A stretch of DNA of 64,000 nucleotides, taken from positions 256,288-320,287 of the forward strand of contig JAANYP010002960.1 in NCBI GenBank assembly GCA_020465985.1. The letters run 5' to 3'. Positions 21,376-33,156 of this stretch are shown here, piece after piece. The DNA is from Centrapalus pauciflorus (lineage: Eukaryota; Streptophyta; Magnoliopsida; Asterales; Asteraceae). Below the pieces are notes generated by a model. The model was given only the letters and a program-made list of their open reading frames with translations, was not told where the DNA came from and searched no databases. Position 1 is the first letter of the stretch, and every line of letters starts with the position of its first letter. The translations under genes and the position numbers were made by a program.

Positions 21376-24260
21376 ATGATAAGTCTATAGAGGTTTATGG
21401 AGATGGATCAAGAGGTTGGAAAAGCAAATTCTCCGCCACAGTTGATGAAACTTGAGGATTATTACTGGTGCAAGGATCGGTTTGCCGACTTCGCGAGATT
21501 TAATGATATGCGAATGTGGATCTGTATCGACGAGGATACATTCCACCTACAGCTGAGGTCGAAGGACGATAAAAGGTTGTTCCTTATTCAAAGATGAAGG
21601 ATGACGATAAAAAGCTGTATGAAGCAGAGAACCGTGCATACGCTATCATTCGGATGGCATTACCTCAGGAGATACTACACACCTTCCGAAATCAGAAGAC
21701 AACAAAAGAGCTGTGGGATGCGTTGGAGAAACGGTTTGAGGGTAACCCGAGGGTTAGAATGAATCGAATGGAGATGCTCAAGCAGCAGTTTGCTATCTTC
21801 AAAGCATTGAAGAATGAAAAGCTGGATGAGACTATCACACGATTCTATCATCTGCTAACTGAATTAGACAGCCATGACATGGAGTATAGTGAAACTGAGA
21901 AGAATAACAAGCTTCTAGATGCTTTACCGGCCAAATGGGAGATGTATGTGGCCTTAATAAAGCATGATGAAGACGAATACTATACTCTGACTTTAGAGAA
22001 TGTTGTGGGAACGCTGAGGGCATATCATTTTGAGTTGCTGAAGAAGGAAACGGATTTTGACCAAGTTCAAGATCCTGCGATGTACTTTGGGAAATCAAAA
22101 CCCTCAGTGGCAACAGAATTGAAGACCGCTATAGCATTCTTCTCGGGAGAGACTTCGTCACCGGCTGAGACAGAAGACTCACAGAGTATGGCTTTCTTAG
22201 GGTTTGCTACACCAGAAGAAAAGCAACATCAGGCTACACCGGCATCTACATTTCAAGGATATTCAAAGATGCCTATGAGTGCAAAATCGGCTGAAGACCA
22301 TCTGAATCTGTTGGCTTCATTCGTGGCCGCTTACGGCAATTGCGTTCAGGGCAAAATTAACGATCCTGCACTTTGGGATGAGGATTACGATCAAGTAGAC
22401 CCTGATGATCTTGAAGAGATGGATCTGCAATGGCAACTGGCCATGGTAACTTAGAGAGTTAAGACGTTCATCAAAAGAACGGGAAGAAATCTGAATGTGA
22501 GTAACAATAAGATTGGATTCGATATGTCCAAGGTTAAATGTTACAACTGTCAAGGGTTAGGACACTTCGCTAGAGAGTGTCAGAGACCGAAGGTAGAAAC
22601 TTACCAGGGACAGTATCAGAATCAACAGGGACGGTATCAGAACCAATCACAAGGGCGATATCTTCGTGTAGTTCAACCAGTCAGGCGAATATAGCTGGTT
22701 TGTTATCTAATGTCACATCAGACAGACAGCTAGACGACACTTATGACTGGAGTACACATCCAGAATCGAACGCTAGAGCCTTTATGGCTGAAGTGACTGA
22801 AACTGGAAGTGAAGGGGCAGAGGAAATCACAAGGGACAGCAGTGAAAGTAGTCCGATGTGGGTAGAGAAGTCAGCTGATCAGACAATTCTGGAGTTTGCC
22901 GCTCAGATGGCTAACGTGGAATCAGATCATACCAAGGTAAGTCTGAACTTTTCTCTTTTCCGTGATTTATGTGCTTTGTGTGCTACATCTAACGATAGGT
23001 TAAATTTAGTACTAGAATCACATCAACCATATCTGCTCAAAATGAATTGTTAAAAACAGATAATGCTAGCCTAGTAGATATAAAGCAAGATCTTAGGGAT
23101 AAGCTTAAGGCTGATGCACAGGATGTTATAGTTCTAAAGGACAAACTGAGCGAACAGTGTGTTAGCTTAGAACTCATGTATGAACATGTTGAGGCATTAA
23201 CCAAGGAGCTTAAAACCAGAGACATAGAGCTAGCTGAATCTAAGGTAAAGGTAGCCGAGGTAAATAGTAAACTTGAAAAGTTTAGGAACTCATCTCTTAA
23301 CCTAGGGAAAATCTTAGATGCACAGCGTCAATCTAAGAAGCCTGTAGGTCTAGGATATCATGAGAGTCCTCTACCTTTCAATGCCAATTATGTACCTCAA
23401 CCTCAGGAGAAAACTGAGAAATCAGTTGACTCAGAGGAATTACCGGAACCAGTGTCTGAAACTGTAAAGGAGAATGAAACTAAGGTGACTGATAATAATA
23501 GCAAGATTAAGAAAGTTAAATTTGTGCCATCCTCTAGTGATAAACCTATAGGAGAACACAAAATTGACTTTAATGATCAGGAGGATGAACCAGTCGCTAT
23601 AGTTGAACCTAAAGAGCCAGACACTAGTGAGACACCTAAGTCAAAGGGCACACATAAAAAGTCAATTGACAAAATGTCTTGCTTTAGATATCACGAAAGG
23701 GGGCATGTTGCTTCTAGCTGTCCGTATAGGAAAGTAGATAATACACCTAAGACAGGAAAGCCAGAACAAGTTAACCCTTCCCAAAGTGTTGCAAGCACTA
23801 GTAGTTCTCAGAATACCGAGAAAACTGTGCAAGCTGCACCAAAATCTGCTGTGAAACAAATGCCGGTGTCAGGTCGACCAAAAGAAGTGATTAGGACTAT
23901 TTCACCAAATCGGGTCGTTAATCAATCTAGGTCAGGCTCACATCAGAATTATAGGAGTACCACACCTAGCAGAGCTTACACTCCGGTTAGGTCCCATACC
24001 CCTGTAAGACATCAAACACCAGGTAGAGCTCAGGGATATCAAACGGAATTGTCATATAATCGTAATTATTCAAGAGCTCCACAGCAAATGCCTACACAAA
24101 GGCAAAGAGTGAACTTAAATCACTCGGCACCACAACAGATTCCAGTTCAAAGACCCAAGTCACCTGAAAGGAGAGATCGATATTTGAAAGAGTTTAAGTA
24201 TGTGGATGAGAATGTTATTACCAAGTCAGTTATGGCTTGGGTTCCCCGTGATAACTTACC
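21376..24260 (+). pseudogene. gag: Element B gag, broken
   Basis: The ATG at 21376 equals the start of copy C but meets a TAG at 21388 (copy C: CAG); the next in-frame ATG is at 21397. Domains: UBN2 capsid part (about 21600-22200, LPQEILHTFRNQKT, FHLLTELDSHDM-like region), first knuckle CYNCQGLGHFAREC near 22540-22580, a Lys/Glu-rich coiled-coil-like part, and a second knuckle in which one Cys is Tyr (CFRYHERGHVASSC, near 23680-23722), then the basic tail to VPRDN near 24255. Frameshifts fall near 21540, 22660 and 23030, and a TAG (copy C: CAG) at 22452. Unlike A and C there is no stop after VPRDN: the codon is TTA, so gag and protease are open to each other here. Confidence 0.87.
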
Positions 24261-25680
24261 TATTTTCTTTCATCTGCAGGAGATAACTACAGGTCCAAAC
24301 AAAAAATGGTTCGTCGACAGTGGTTGCTCCAGGCACATGACAGGGAGAGAAGTCTACTTGCAGACTTCAAGGTAGGGAATCGGGGCTTTGTATCATTCGC
24401 TGGAAATAAAGGAGGAAATATCACCGGTACTGGAGTGGTCACTAATGGGACAATCAAGTTGGATCAAGTTTATCACGTTGATAAACTGGTTCACAATCTC
24501 ATTAGTGTATCTCAAATCTGTGATAAAAAGAATTCAGTGTTGTTCACTGATACTGAGGCATTAGTGCTAAAACCGGGGTTCAAAGTACCTGAAGAGTGGA
24601 TTCTAATGAGGGCTCCAAGGAAGAATGACTTGTACATGCTCGATATGAACAAGTCGGAATCTTCAATGGGACCAATTTGTTTGTTATCTAAAGCTTCAGA
24701 GACTGAGTCGGTTTTATGGCACAGACGCATGGCACACTTGCACCTGAGAAAGATGAACTACATTACGAAAAATGGATTGGTGCAAGGTGTTCCTATGAAG
24801 AGTTTTCAGTTCGAGGATAAGTGTCTACCGTGCAAGAAAGGAAAACAACACAAGAAGGCACACAAGTCCAAGACTCAGAACTCCATCGCTGCCACATTCG
24901 ATTTGCTGCATATGGACCCCTTCGAACCAATCAACAAAAGGAGTATAGGTGGTAGTTGGTACTGTTTAGTTATTACTGACGATTACTCACGTTTTTCTTA
25001 GGTTTTCTTTTTAGGTACAAAGGACGAGACGGCTGCCAAGCTCATCGGGTTCTTAGACCAAGTGGAAAACTCTTACGGAACTAGGGTTAATCGAATAAAA
25101 AGTGATAACGGAACAGAGTTTAAAAACACAGTAATTGGTGTATATTGCCTATCAAAGGGCATAGTGCATCTTTTTAGTGCACCTTATGAGCCACAGCAAA
25201 ATGGGGTGGCCAAACGGAAAAACAGGACATTGATTGAGGCAGCAAGGACCATGCTATCGGATTCAAAGCTTCCTACCATGTTTTGGGGGGAGGCAGTGAA
25301 TACCGCGTGCCATGTTTTAAACCGGGTCCTTACTGTCAAATCTTTGAACAAAACCTGTTATGAAGTTTTGAATAAAAGGCCACCTAATTTAACTGGCTTC
25401 GAACCTTTTGGGGTACCATGTACTTTAATGAAAACAAAACATCAACCAATGTTTGGTGAAAAGGCTGACGAAGGATACTTTCTAGGTTATGTGCTGAATT
25501 CACCAAATAAAAGGGTTTTTAATAAATCAAATGGTACAGTAGAGAATGTGTATAACATTGAAGTCACAAGTTATACACATGAACCCCAAACTGGTCCGGA
25601 ATGGATATTTGATTATGACAAATTGTTTGAATCATTTAACATTCCTTTGGATGAAAATGCAGGTACTATCGAAAAGGACA
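24261..25680 (+). pseudogene. pol: Element B protease and integrase, broken
   Basis: Protease WFVDSGCSRHMTG lies near 24307-24345; a one-base loss just after it shifts the frame. The GAG-pre-integrase zinc region (LWHRRMAHLHL, CLPCKKGKQHKK) and the integrase core follow in frame 3. The acids are in LLHMD (about 24905), KSDNGTEF (about 25100) and QNGVAKRKNRTL (about 25197-25232); in the last, the usual Glu is Lys, so this integrase would be inactive even if translated. A TAG at 24999-25001 replaces Trp (TGG in C). Confidence 0.87.
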
Positions 25681-27621
25681 TGTCGTCATTAAATCTGAAT
25701 GACGAGGGTCATAGCTTTCCAAGGACCACTTTTCAATCAACATCTGAGTCTACATCAACTGAAGATAGATCTCCAGAAGTTGTTGATTCTGAAGTGCCTA
25801 CAAACGAAAATCAGACTACAAATTCAGCCTCTGAAGACAGTGTCCATGAGGAAGAAAATGTGGAGTCTGAAGTCATTCCCCCGTTAGGAGAGATAGGATC
25901 AAATTTAGGAGATAATCTGAGAGTTGACGAGATAGAGACATCTAGGATTAATAAGAATCATCCTATTGAGAGTATCATAGGAAATTCTAATGCGAGAGTC
26001 AGGACTAGGAGTAGTTTAAATAACAACACAGTGTTGTTGTCGATGATAAATGACTCCGAGGCCTTTCATACCTGCCTCTATTCATGTTTCATCTCGCAAG
26101 TAGAGCTGAAAAACGTGCAAATGGCACTAAAAGACAACTCTTGGGTTGAAGCGATGCAGGAAGAACTCTCACAATTTAGGAAACCAGAAGTGTGGGAGTT
26201 AGTTCCATTACCTCGAGGAGAAATAGCAATAGGAACCAAATGGTTTTTTAAGTGCAAAAGAGACGATCAGGGTATAGTCACTCGCAACAAAGCAAGGTTA
26301 GTTGTAAAGGGTTTCAACCAAGAGGAAGGAATCGATTACAATGAAGTGTTCGCGCCAGTAGCAAGGTTGGAAGCAATTCGTTTGTTTCTGGCTTTTGCTT
26401 CCTTCAAGGGTTTTAAGCTTTATCAACTAGATGTTAAGAGTGCTTTCCTTTATGGGAAAGTGAAGGAACTAGTGTATGTGGAACAGCCGCCCGGGTTTAC
26501 AGATCCGAAATATCCAGACAGAGTATATCGATTAGATAAGGCTCTGTATGGATTGCATCATGCACCAAGGGCGTGGTACGAGACTCTGTCCAACCATCTT
26601 TTAGAAAATGGGTTTGAAAGAGGAAGGATAGACAGTACGCTGTTCGTGAAGCGAAAAGGAGAACATTTCATCTTGGTACAAGTGTACGTGGATGATATCA
26701 TTTTTGGATCATCAGACGAGCATATGTGCACTGACTTTAAAAAGGTGATGAAGTCAAAGTTTGAGATGAGTGCAATGGGTGATTTAAACTTCTTTCTGGG
26801 TTTGCAAGTCGAACAGAGGAAGGAGGGCATGTTCATTCATCAGACGAAGTATGTCTATGACATCTTAGAGCGCTTCGGGATGCAAGGAACCAAGCTGACA
26901 GCTCACTTCAGCACGCCAGTTCAAGTGAATCACTATCTCGGACCGGGTACTGAAAGTGATACTGATGTGGATCCGACGTTATATCGGGCCATGATTGGGT
27001 CACTTATGTATTTAACTGCTTCTAGACCTGATATTATGTTTGCTGTTTGTATTTATGCTAGGTTTCAAGCTAATCCGAAAGAGATGCACATGAAAGCTGT
27101 GAAGCGGATTCTACGATACCTCAAGTCGAAACCGAAGCTGGGACTTTGGTATCGCGCGGAGGGCGATCTGGAATTGGAGGCGTTCACGGATTCAGACTAC
27201 GGAGGATGCAGCTTGACGCGCAAGTCAACAACTGGAGGTTGTCAGTTCCTAGGAGGGAGACTCGTTTCCTGGCAATGCAAGAAACAGACTTCGGTAGCCG
27301 TGTCAACGTGCGAGGCCGAATATGTTGCTGCTGGTAGTTGTTGTCCAAGAATTGCGGGATTACTGTTTGACTTATACTCATACTCCTATTAGGATAGATA
27401 ACCAATCAACAATTGCTATAACTAATAATCCAGTTAAACATAATAAAACCAAGCACATAGACATAAGACATCATTTTATACGTGATTGTGCTGAAAAGAA
27501 CTTAATCAAGCTGGTAAAAGTGGCAACGGATGATAATAATGCTGATTTATTTACCAAAGCTTTTGATAAGTCACGTTTTGAGTATTTGATTCAACTAAAT
27601 GGAATGCGTAATCCAGAGTGA
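25681..27621 (+). pseudogene. pol: Element B reverse transcriptase and RNase H, frameshift near the end
   Basis: RT is open and complete: linker, NSWVEAMQEEL (about 26140), YQLDVKSAFL (about 26420), and YVDD at 26685-26696. RNase H follows with FTDSDYGG (about 27184) and CEAEYVAAG. Near 27345 about 19 bases are missing relative to A and the frame changes; the rest (RIDNQSTIA, IDIRHHFIRD, ADLFTKAFDKSRFE) is read in frame 1 to the stop at 27619-27621. The integrase part upstream and this RT form a 776-codon open frame (25062-27392), the longest in the A/B family here. Confidence 0.9.
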
Positions 27622-29758
27622 ATTGACCTTAGTAGAGTTTTATTTCTTTTATAGCAGTAGTCTTTCTTTCTTTTTATAGTAAGTGTGGTAGCTTAGGATA
27701 ATTTCCTTTTTTAGTAAGTTAGTAGGCTATTATATTTTCTTACGTTTAGTTATGAAAAACAAAATAAAAAAGAGAGAAAACCATAAAAAGTTCAAAAAAG
27801 AGAATATCAGAAAAAGAGTTAAGTCTTAGATGCATAGGTTCGAAGTGACGAAAATTAGCACAGTTAATACAAGCTTTAAGTGTTTAGCTTTCACACATAA
27901 TACACCTAAAATTCTAAGTGTTATACATTATCTAGTTTGATATGTTGGTAGGCATAATACATATAGGGAGTCTTAAGGCTAATAAAATATTCAAGAAAAA
28001 GTCAGACGTGTCACTAACTTAGAGGTATGACCAATTGGTCTTAATTTTTATGTTAGAGACATACAGACACTGATTCTAAATGAGGTATGCAAACTTTCTG
28101 GGGATGTATAGCAACATCAGATACATCTGAAAGAAATGGAAAGAATACAAAAATCATACTAAGTTAAGAGTCAAAACAAGTAACTCTGTTGTACGTAAGT
28201 ACAGACCTGTTGCCTCTGGTTTGACTCGAGTTAGCAAGATAAGTCGCTTTGTTGTACGTCGGTATAGACCTGTCACCGCTGTCTTGCTAGCTTTAAAAAT
28301 AAACATTAAGACAAACTAAGACACTTTGTTGTATGTAAATACAGACCTGTGTCCGATGTTTGCCTTTTAAAGAAAGTTTGCAATACCAAAAAGTTATAAT
28401 CATTGTGTGTATGCCTTGATCATAAAAGTATGTGTAAGTATGAGTCACGTAAGGTAATTTCTTGATAAATAAAAGGGCCAAGGGATATTCCGAAGTGTAA
28501 AAATGTTTAAAGGGAAAATAATACCAACAATCGGCTAGAAATGTATGTCACGACAAACAATCTAAGGAATAAAAATTCATAAGTGTGAAAGTTTGAATAC
28601 TGAAAGTGCGTATTTGACACCGCTATCTGATTGAACCTTTCTTTGACTATACTCGTCAAAAGTATTCTGTTAAGTGTTTAGTAAAATTTAAATAATATAG
28701 ATTAGTCTAAGTTTAATTTTTGTTCACAATTTTAACTTAAATTTATTTTATTCTATTTTTATTTTTTACTTCATTTTTTAATTTTATTTTTACTTAGGAA
28801 AAAGGTCAAAATTACTGAGGGTGCATTCCTAGTTGAATAAAATAAACACTGCGTGAAAATCTTGTGCTTAGGGTAAAAGATTTGGCATAGTTTATTCCGT
28901 TACACGAAAAAGTTGTAAAAGTTGAAGTTATTTCAAAGATTTTCAATGTTTTCAAAATTTTCAAGTTCAAGTTCGACTTTAAGGTAAAATCGAAATGAAA
29001 TGCATGTTCGAATTTGGCAGGGCCCTCGAGTTTGGCATTAAACTCGAAAGATGTCACAAACTCGAAGGTGGTTGGTATAAATAGGTCAACAGTGACAAGT
29101 CATTATCACCTACCTTCGAATTTGAGCCTTCGAGTTTAGTCTGAGAGATTTCGAGTTTGTGTGTTCGACTTTGCCGTTTTCGAGTTTTACACTATTTGTC
29201 GAGTTTTTGTCCGATTGTGTTCGAGACTCCTAACAAGTCTAGGTATAATCAACATTATTGTACAAGATTTTGGAGGTTTTAGACTCAATTTGAGCCAAAA
29301 TCACTCGATTTTGAAGTTTTAATGGTTTGAAGTTAGTTTTTCAAAATAACAACGTTTGAACCGGTGAAACATCAAATTGATTACAAATAACTTTGATTAG
29401 AACCTATTAGGACTAATGGATGTAATTTTCTAAGTCTAAAATGGTTGGAATCTTGGATTTTTGTTGTCACTCAAACCGACATGTTCGACTTTGATCATGG
29501 GTTCGAATTTGATCGATGTTTCGAGTTGTCATTAAACTCGAAGCAGCCAATAAATTCGAAACTAGGGTTGTTTTGGACTTGTCATTCGAGTTTACCATTA
29601 TATTCGAATTATTTGCTTAAAATTTAAATCAAACTTGTAGGAATTCATATGTGTTGGATTTGGTACTTACAAAAGTACAAAATAAAACAAATTTGAATTT
29701 AAACAAGCATATGTTTATGTGGATAATTCTGATATTTTATATACTTTATTGTGCAGAT
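27622..29758 (+). other. Element B pol-ORF3 spacer
   Basis: No gene. The order of features is as in A: T-rich TTTATAGTA words, stem-loop near 28014-28071, three hairpins 28190-28343, AT-rich stretch, then TTCGAA/CTCGAG-rich part (28990-29600). It ends TATACTTTATTGTGCAG at 29756, two bases before the ORF3 ATG, a good match to a plant 3' splice site. Confidence 0.75.
28190..28343 (+). repeat. Three hairpin repeats of the spacer, copy B
   Basis: 28190-28203 (TGTAC GTAA GTACA), 28253-28266 (TGTAC GTCG GTATA, one pair decayed) and 28330-28343 (TGTAT GTAA ATACA). Each is preceded by CTnTGT and followed by GACCTGT. The third keeps its stem by a paired change relative to the first. Confidence 0.65.
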
Positions 29759-32518
29759 ATGGAAGATAGAGCTTTTATTCCAAAGCATAATATGGTCATT
29801 TCTCCAGACCATGAGCTGCCAGAGGCTCAAGCATACCGCCAAATGGTGGATTTTTTGGTTGGTTCGAGGATTTCTTATGCACTGTCGCATAACATTCAGA
29901 TAGTGATCCCATATGTTAGAGAATTTTGGGAACATCTACAAGTCGATTGTACTGTTATTCCAACAGTACTAAGGACAAGAAAATGGGCCGATTGACTTTC
30001 CGTTAGCAATCAAGCAAGCTGCATTTATCAGAATGGGATATAGCCTGGACGTGGCTAAGTCCTCGTACATGAAGAGTGGCTGATCGGGCAATGGAGATAT
30101 CTAGCACACGTCTTTATGGTGTGTTTTGCTGCCAAGAAAGCAGGATTTGATTACATCATTTCAAAGATTCAGTCAGGAATGATCGCGTTAGTTTACAATC
30201 AGTGATTCAGCTATTCAGAGATGTTCTTTGCAGAGTTTGTCAATCAGATAACAGCTCTGGCACAAGAAAGATTTTTGTTGTATCCGAGATTTGTAATGAT
30301 GTTGATAAGACATTTCCTATCGAACATGCCGCAGCTTAACGATATTCAAAGTGTTTCTGTCATTGATAAAAGAATATTTGCAGATTGCCAAGCACACAGA
30401 GGTGCTCTGGCTAGGCCAGTGGAGGCACCACTTTTTGGTGCGGTGGTTAATCCGGATTTCCAAGTCGGTTAAGGTGCCAATTGGGCAGGGGAAGTTCAAA
30501 TTCCACAGCAGCCACAACAGCAACAGCAACAGCCCAGGCCTCATCAACAAAGGAGGAGGCAAAGACCGTCAGCAAGACAGACTCAGGCTGCTAGGCCTTC
30601 AACAAGCCAAGTGCAAGATACAGAAGAAGCGGGTCCTTCGAATATAGCCCCCGTAACTGATCCAAGAGTGGAGACCTTGGAGGAGATTTGGGCAGCTGGG
30701 CCGCATGCCAATGTGGAAATTACCTCTGAGCTCATTGGAAATATCTTGGAACCTCCCGAAGGGGAAGAAGATGTTTTTAGGCAGATAGAGGATTATATAC
30801 ATGTTGAAGAAGAGAGTGAGTCGGAAGAAATGGAAGAGATTGAGATAGAAGACGTAGCTGTAGAAACAACAGCAACAGAGATAGAGGATCCGCCTGTCCG
30901 TATAGGCAAGATATGGATCCAGAATCTTAGTTATTGATGAAGCAGCCAGACAAAGAAGAGCTTCGAGGGAGTCAGATGACTCAGATTTTGAGGAAGAAGA
31001 AATAACTCCTTTGGTGCCTAGGCATAGGGCTAAAAGGCACCGTTTTATGCAAGGAGCTTCATCAGCCTCTGCTTCTGAGCCAGAAATGCCTACCGCTCAG
31101 CCATCAGAACAAACATCCATTCCGCCACCATCACCACCTGTTCAAACAACCATTCCCTCACCAATCATTCCAACTCCCATCCAATCAATTCCATCCACTT
31201 CATCAACCTTCACAGATAATCAACGGTTTTATGAGCTCAGGAGCAAGGTTGACTTCCAACAAGTCCAAAATTTTCATTTAACTAAAGCTATCGGGGAAAT
31301 ACAGGCGCATAACGCCAATGTTGACAAAGATAATGCTGAGTTGAAGACGATGGCAATGATCCCAATGCACCGAAAGAGAGCGAGCCAGTAGATTTTCCTG
31401 CTGCTCTATATGCTGAAATTCATGGGGAGCCTAGTCAAAGTGGAGCTGAAGGAGGAGAGGCCAGTTCCTCAGAGGTCACGGAGAGCGACGAGAATGAAAT
31501 GATTGAAGCCTTAATGAATATTGAGGAAGAGGCGTTGGATTTTGACTTTGAGGATGAGTTGGAGTTGGAGGATCTGGAAGAAGGAGAGTTCGTGCCAGAA
31601 GACATTGCAGACTGGAAATCTGATGATGAGGTCTTAATTGATGAAGAAGATGAGGCAAATGAGATCATCGTTCAACAGAATCCTATCACAGATACATATA
31701 CTATAGCTGAACAGAATTTGATAGACATTGACGCATTTAAAGATGTTTTTAATGTTGAATATGAGAGAGAAGAGACTGAAAGGGAACTTACGAATGATGA
31801 GAAAAGACAGCTGTGGTTCAGGAAGGAAGAAGAAAGAGCTGAGCTAGCTGTGAAGAAGAAGAAGATAAGATTGCCAAGTCCAGAAAAGTTGTCTGGAGGC
31901 ATTCTTAGCTGGTTTTTCGATAGAGAGTTACAACTCTTTGTGCTAAAAAGGCGAGATGGGCTGCAATATCTAAAGAGAACGTTGAAAGTGTTTAATACTC
32001 TGCCAAAGTGCGAGATCAAAGAACTGGCATGGAAGGATTTGATAAACCTAGGAGATGACCAATATGCTGAAGTGATAGCGTGAATCATAAGAAAAGAAGG
32101 TCGATCTGGAAGGTTTGAGAGGATTAAGCCAAGGGAAGGAAAGAGATTGATGGATGAATCGAGAATAGATCCATTGACTGGAAAACCTTGGATGAAAATG
32201 TTCTATAAACCAGTCTGTTGCCTGAAGAAAGTTCCGTTGAGAACAATGCCACAAGATGTTATTGCGAACTTGAAATGGTGGTACGTTGACAACGAATCAA
32301 CAGAGGCAGTCATGGAAGATCATGAGGACAAGGTAATTTTGAAAGTATATGATCCTTTGCATCTTGTTAACCTATCCCAAAGCGACTTGCAGAAGCTTAA
32401 TGAACAACCTATCTATTACCATGAAGGTTGGAAATCAGAAGGCAAGAAGTATGAAAAGGTAGTCAAGGTGTGTATAGAAAAGGGATTGTATGCAGGTAGT
32501 ATTTTGAACAGAACTTAG
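29759..32518 (+). pseudogene. Element B ORF3, broken
   Basis: ATG at 29759 follows the splice-acceptor-like CAG. Conserved block 1 (KHNMVIS, VREFWEHLQVDCTV) is followed by a deletion of about 90 bases near 29985 relative to A, then block 2 (GQWRYLAHV-like, FVMMLIRHFL), a Gln-rich part near 30510, an acidic part (EEESESEEMEEIEIED, 30805-30850) and a Pro/Thr/Ser-rich part. The coiled-coil segment is partly deleted near 31345. The C-terminal domain (SWFFDRELQLF, RIDPLTGKPWM, CCLKKVPL) runs to GSILNRT and the stop at 32516-32518. Stops and frame changes occur near 29993, 30205, 30472, 30937, 31391 and 32083. The function is unknown; no membrane segment is seen. Full length without the breaks would be about 900 residues. 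Confidence 0.82.
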
Positions 32519-32546
32519 AACTTAATCAAAATGTAAATAGTTAGAA

Positions 32547-32593
32547 GCTATCGTCAAGGGGGAGTCTGTTGGTACACCTTGTGTGACGATAGC
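32547..32593 (+). promoter_or_regulatory. PPT and LTR start bracketed by a 9-bp inverted repeat (element B)
   Basis: The polypurine tract AAGGGGGAG (32556-32564) primes plus-strand DNA synthesis and lies two bases before the LTR start at 32567. GCTATCGTC (32547-32555) directly before it pairs perfectly with GACGATAGC (32585-32593) inside the LTR, leaving a 29-base loop that holds the PPT and the LTR start. Confidence 0.75.
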
Positions 32594-33151
32594 AGTCTAA
32601 GTATAGTTGACATTTTGTGTAAGTCAAAATTTTGTAGTATTGAATATTAACTAGTGTTTGATATATGTGATTTGGTGTGTTTGATATTTATTGATTGTAT
32701 GTTTGAACTTGATGTAATGTATTACAAGAAGTTCAAACATAAAGTCCAAAGATTAATTCAAACATAAGTTAAAACATATATTCAAATAGAAGTTTGACAT
32801 GTAAAATTCGAATTTAGGGTAAATTCGAATTTAGCATAGAAGGTAAATTCGAATTTGTCATGTGGACAAATTCGAATGGGCCTTGGGCCTAATTAAAGAT
32901 TAACTCGAATGATTAGCAGACTTTTTGCAGAATTTCATGAGTGATTAGAAGAAGGCGATCTCGAGTTTATCAGCAATCTGTGTGTGTTTTCGCAGAGAAT
33001 CATCGCGTAGGTTCGTTCGTAGTCGTTCGTACAACGCCGTGGTAGTCTCCGTGTTCCGTGCGTGTGATCTTACCGTCAAGCCGCTAACGAGGATTCCGCA
33101 CTCGTTGGTGTGTGTCGCGTCTAGATAGATCTGTAGTGAGAAGACCTTAGA
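32567..33151 (+). repeat. 3' LTR of element B (585 bp)
   Basis: It begins TGTTGGTACA like the 5' copy and ends CCTTAGA, the last CA having become GA. A deletion of about 45 bases near 32890 removes the hairpin found at 9113-9140 in the 5' copy. The hairpin at 32848-32876 is perfect here. Confidence 0.9.
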
Positions 33152-33156
33152 AGGTC
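33152..33156 (+). repeat. Target site duplication AGGTC, right side of element B
   Basis: It matches 8782-8786. It marks where element A's ORF3 resumes. Confidence 0.88.

Larger units (their letters stand above)
8787..33151 (+). mobile_element. Element B: SIRE-like Copia element inserted in A's ORF3, with rearranged leader
   Basis: B runs from a 5' LTR (8787-9412) and PBS to gag-pol (21376-27621), spacer, ORF3 (29759-32518), PPT and 3' LTR (32567-33151), all on the + strand, between AGGTC duplications. It is close to A in sequence, so a family member landed in its own kin. The 24.4-kb length is due to an 11.7-kb minus-strand block (9442-21155) placed between the PBS and the rest of the leader. 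The two LTRs differ by roughly 20 substitutions and a deletion of about 45 bases in the 3' copy, so the insertion is not recent. All its genes are broken. Confidence 0.9.
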
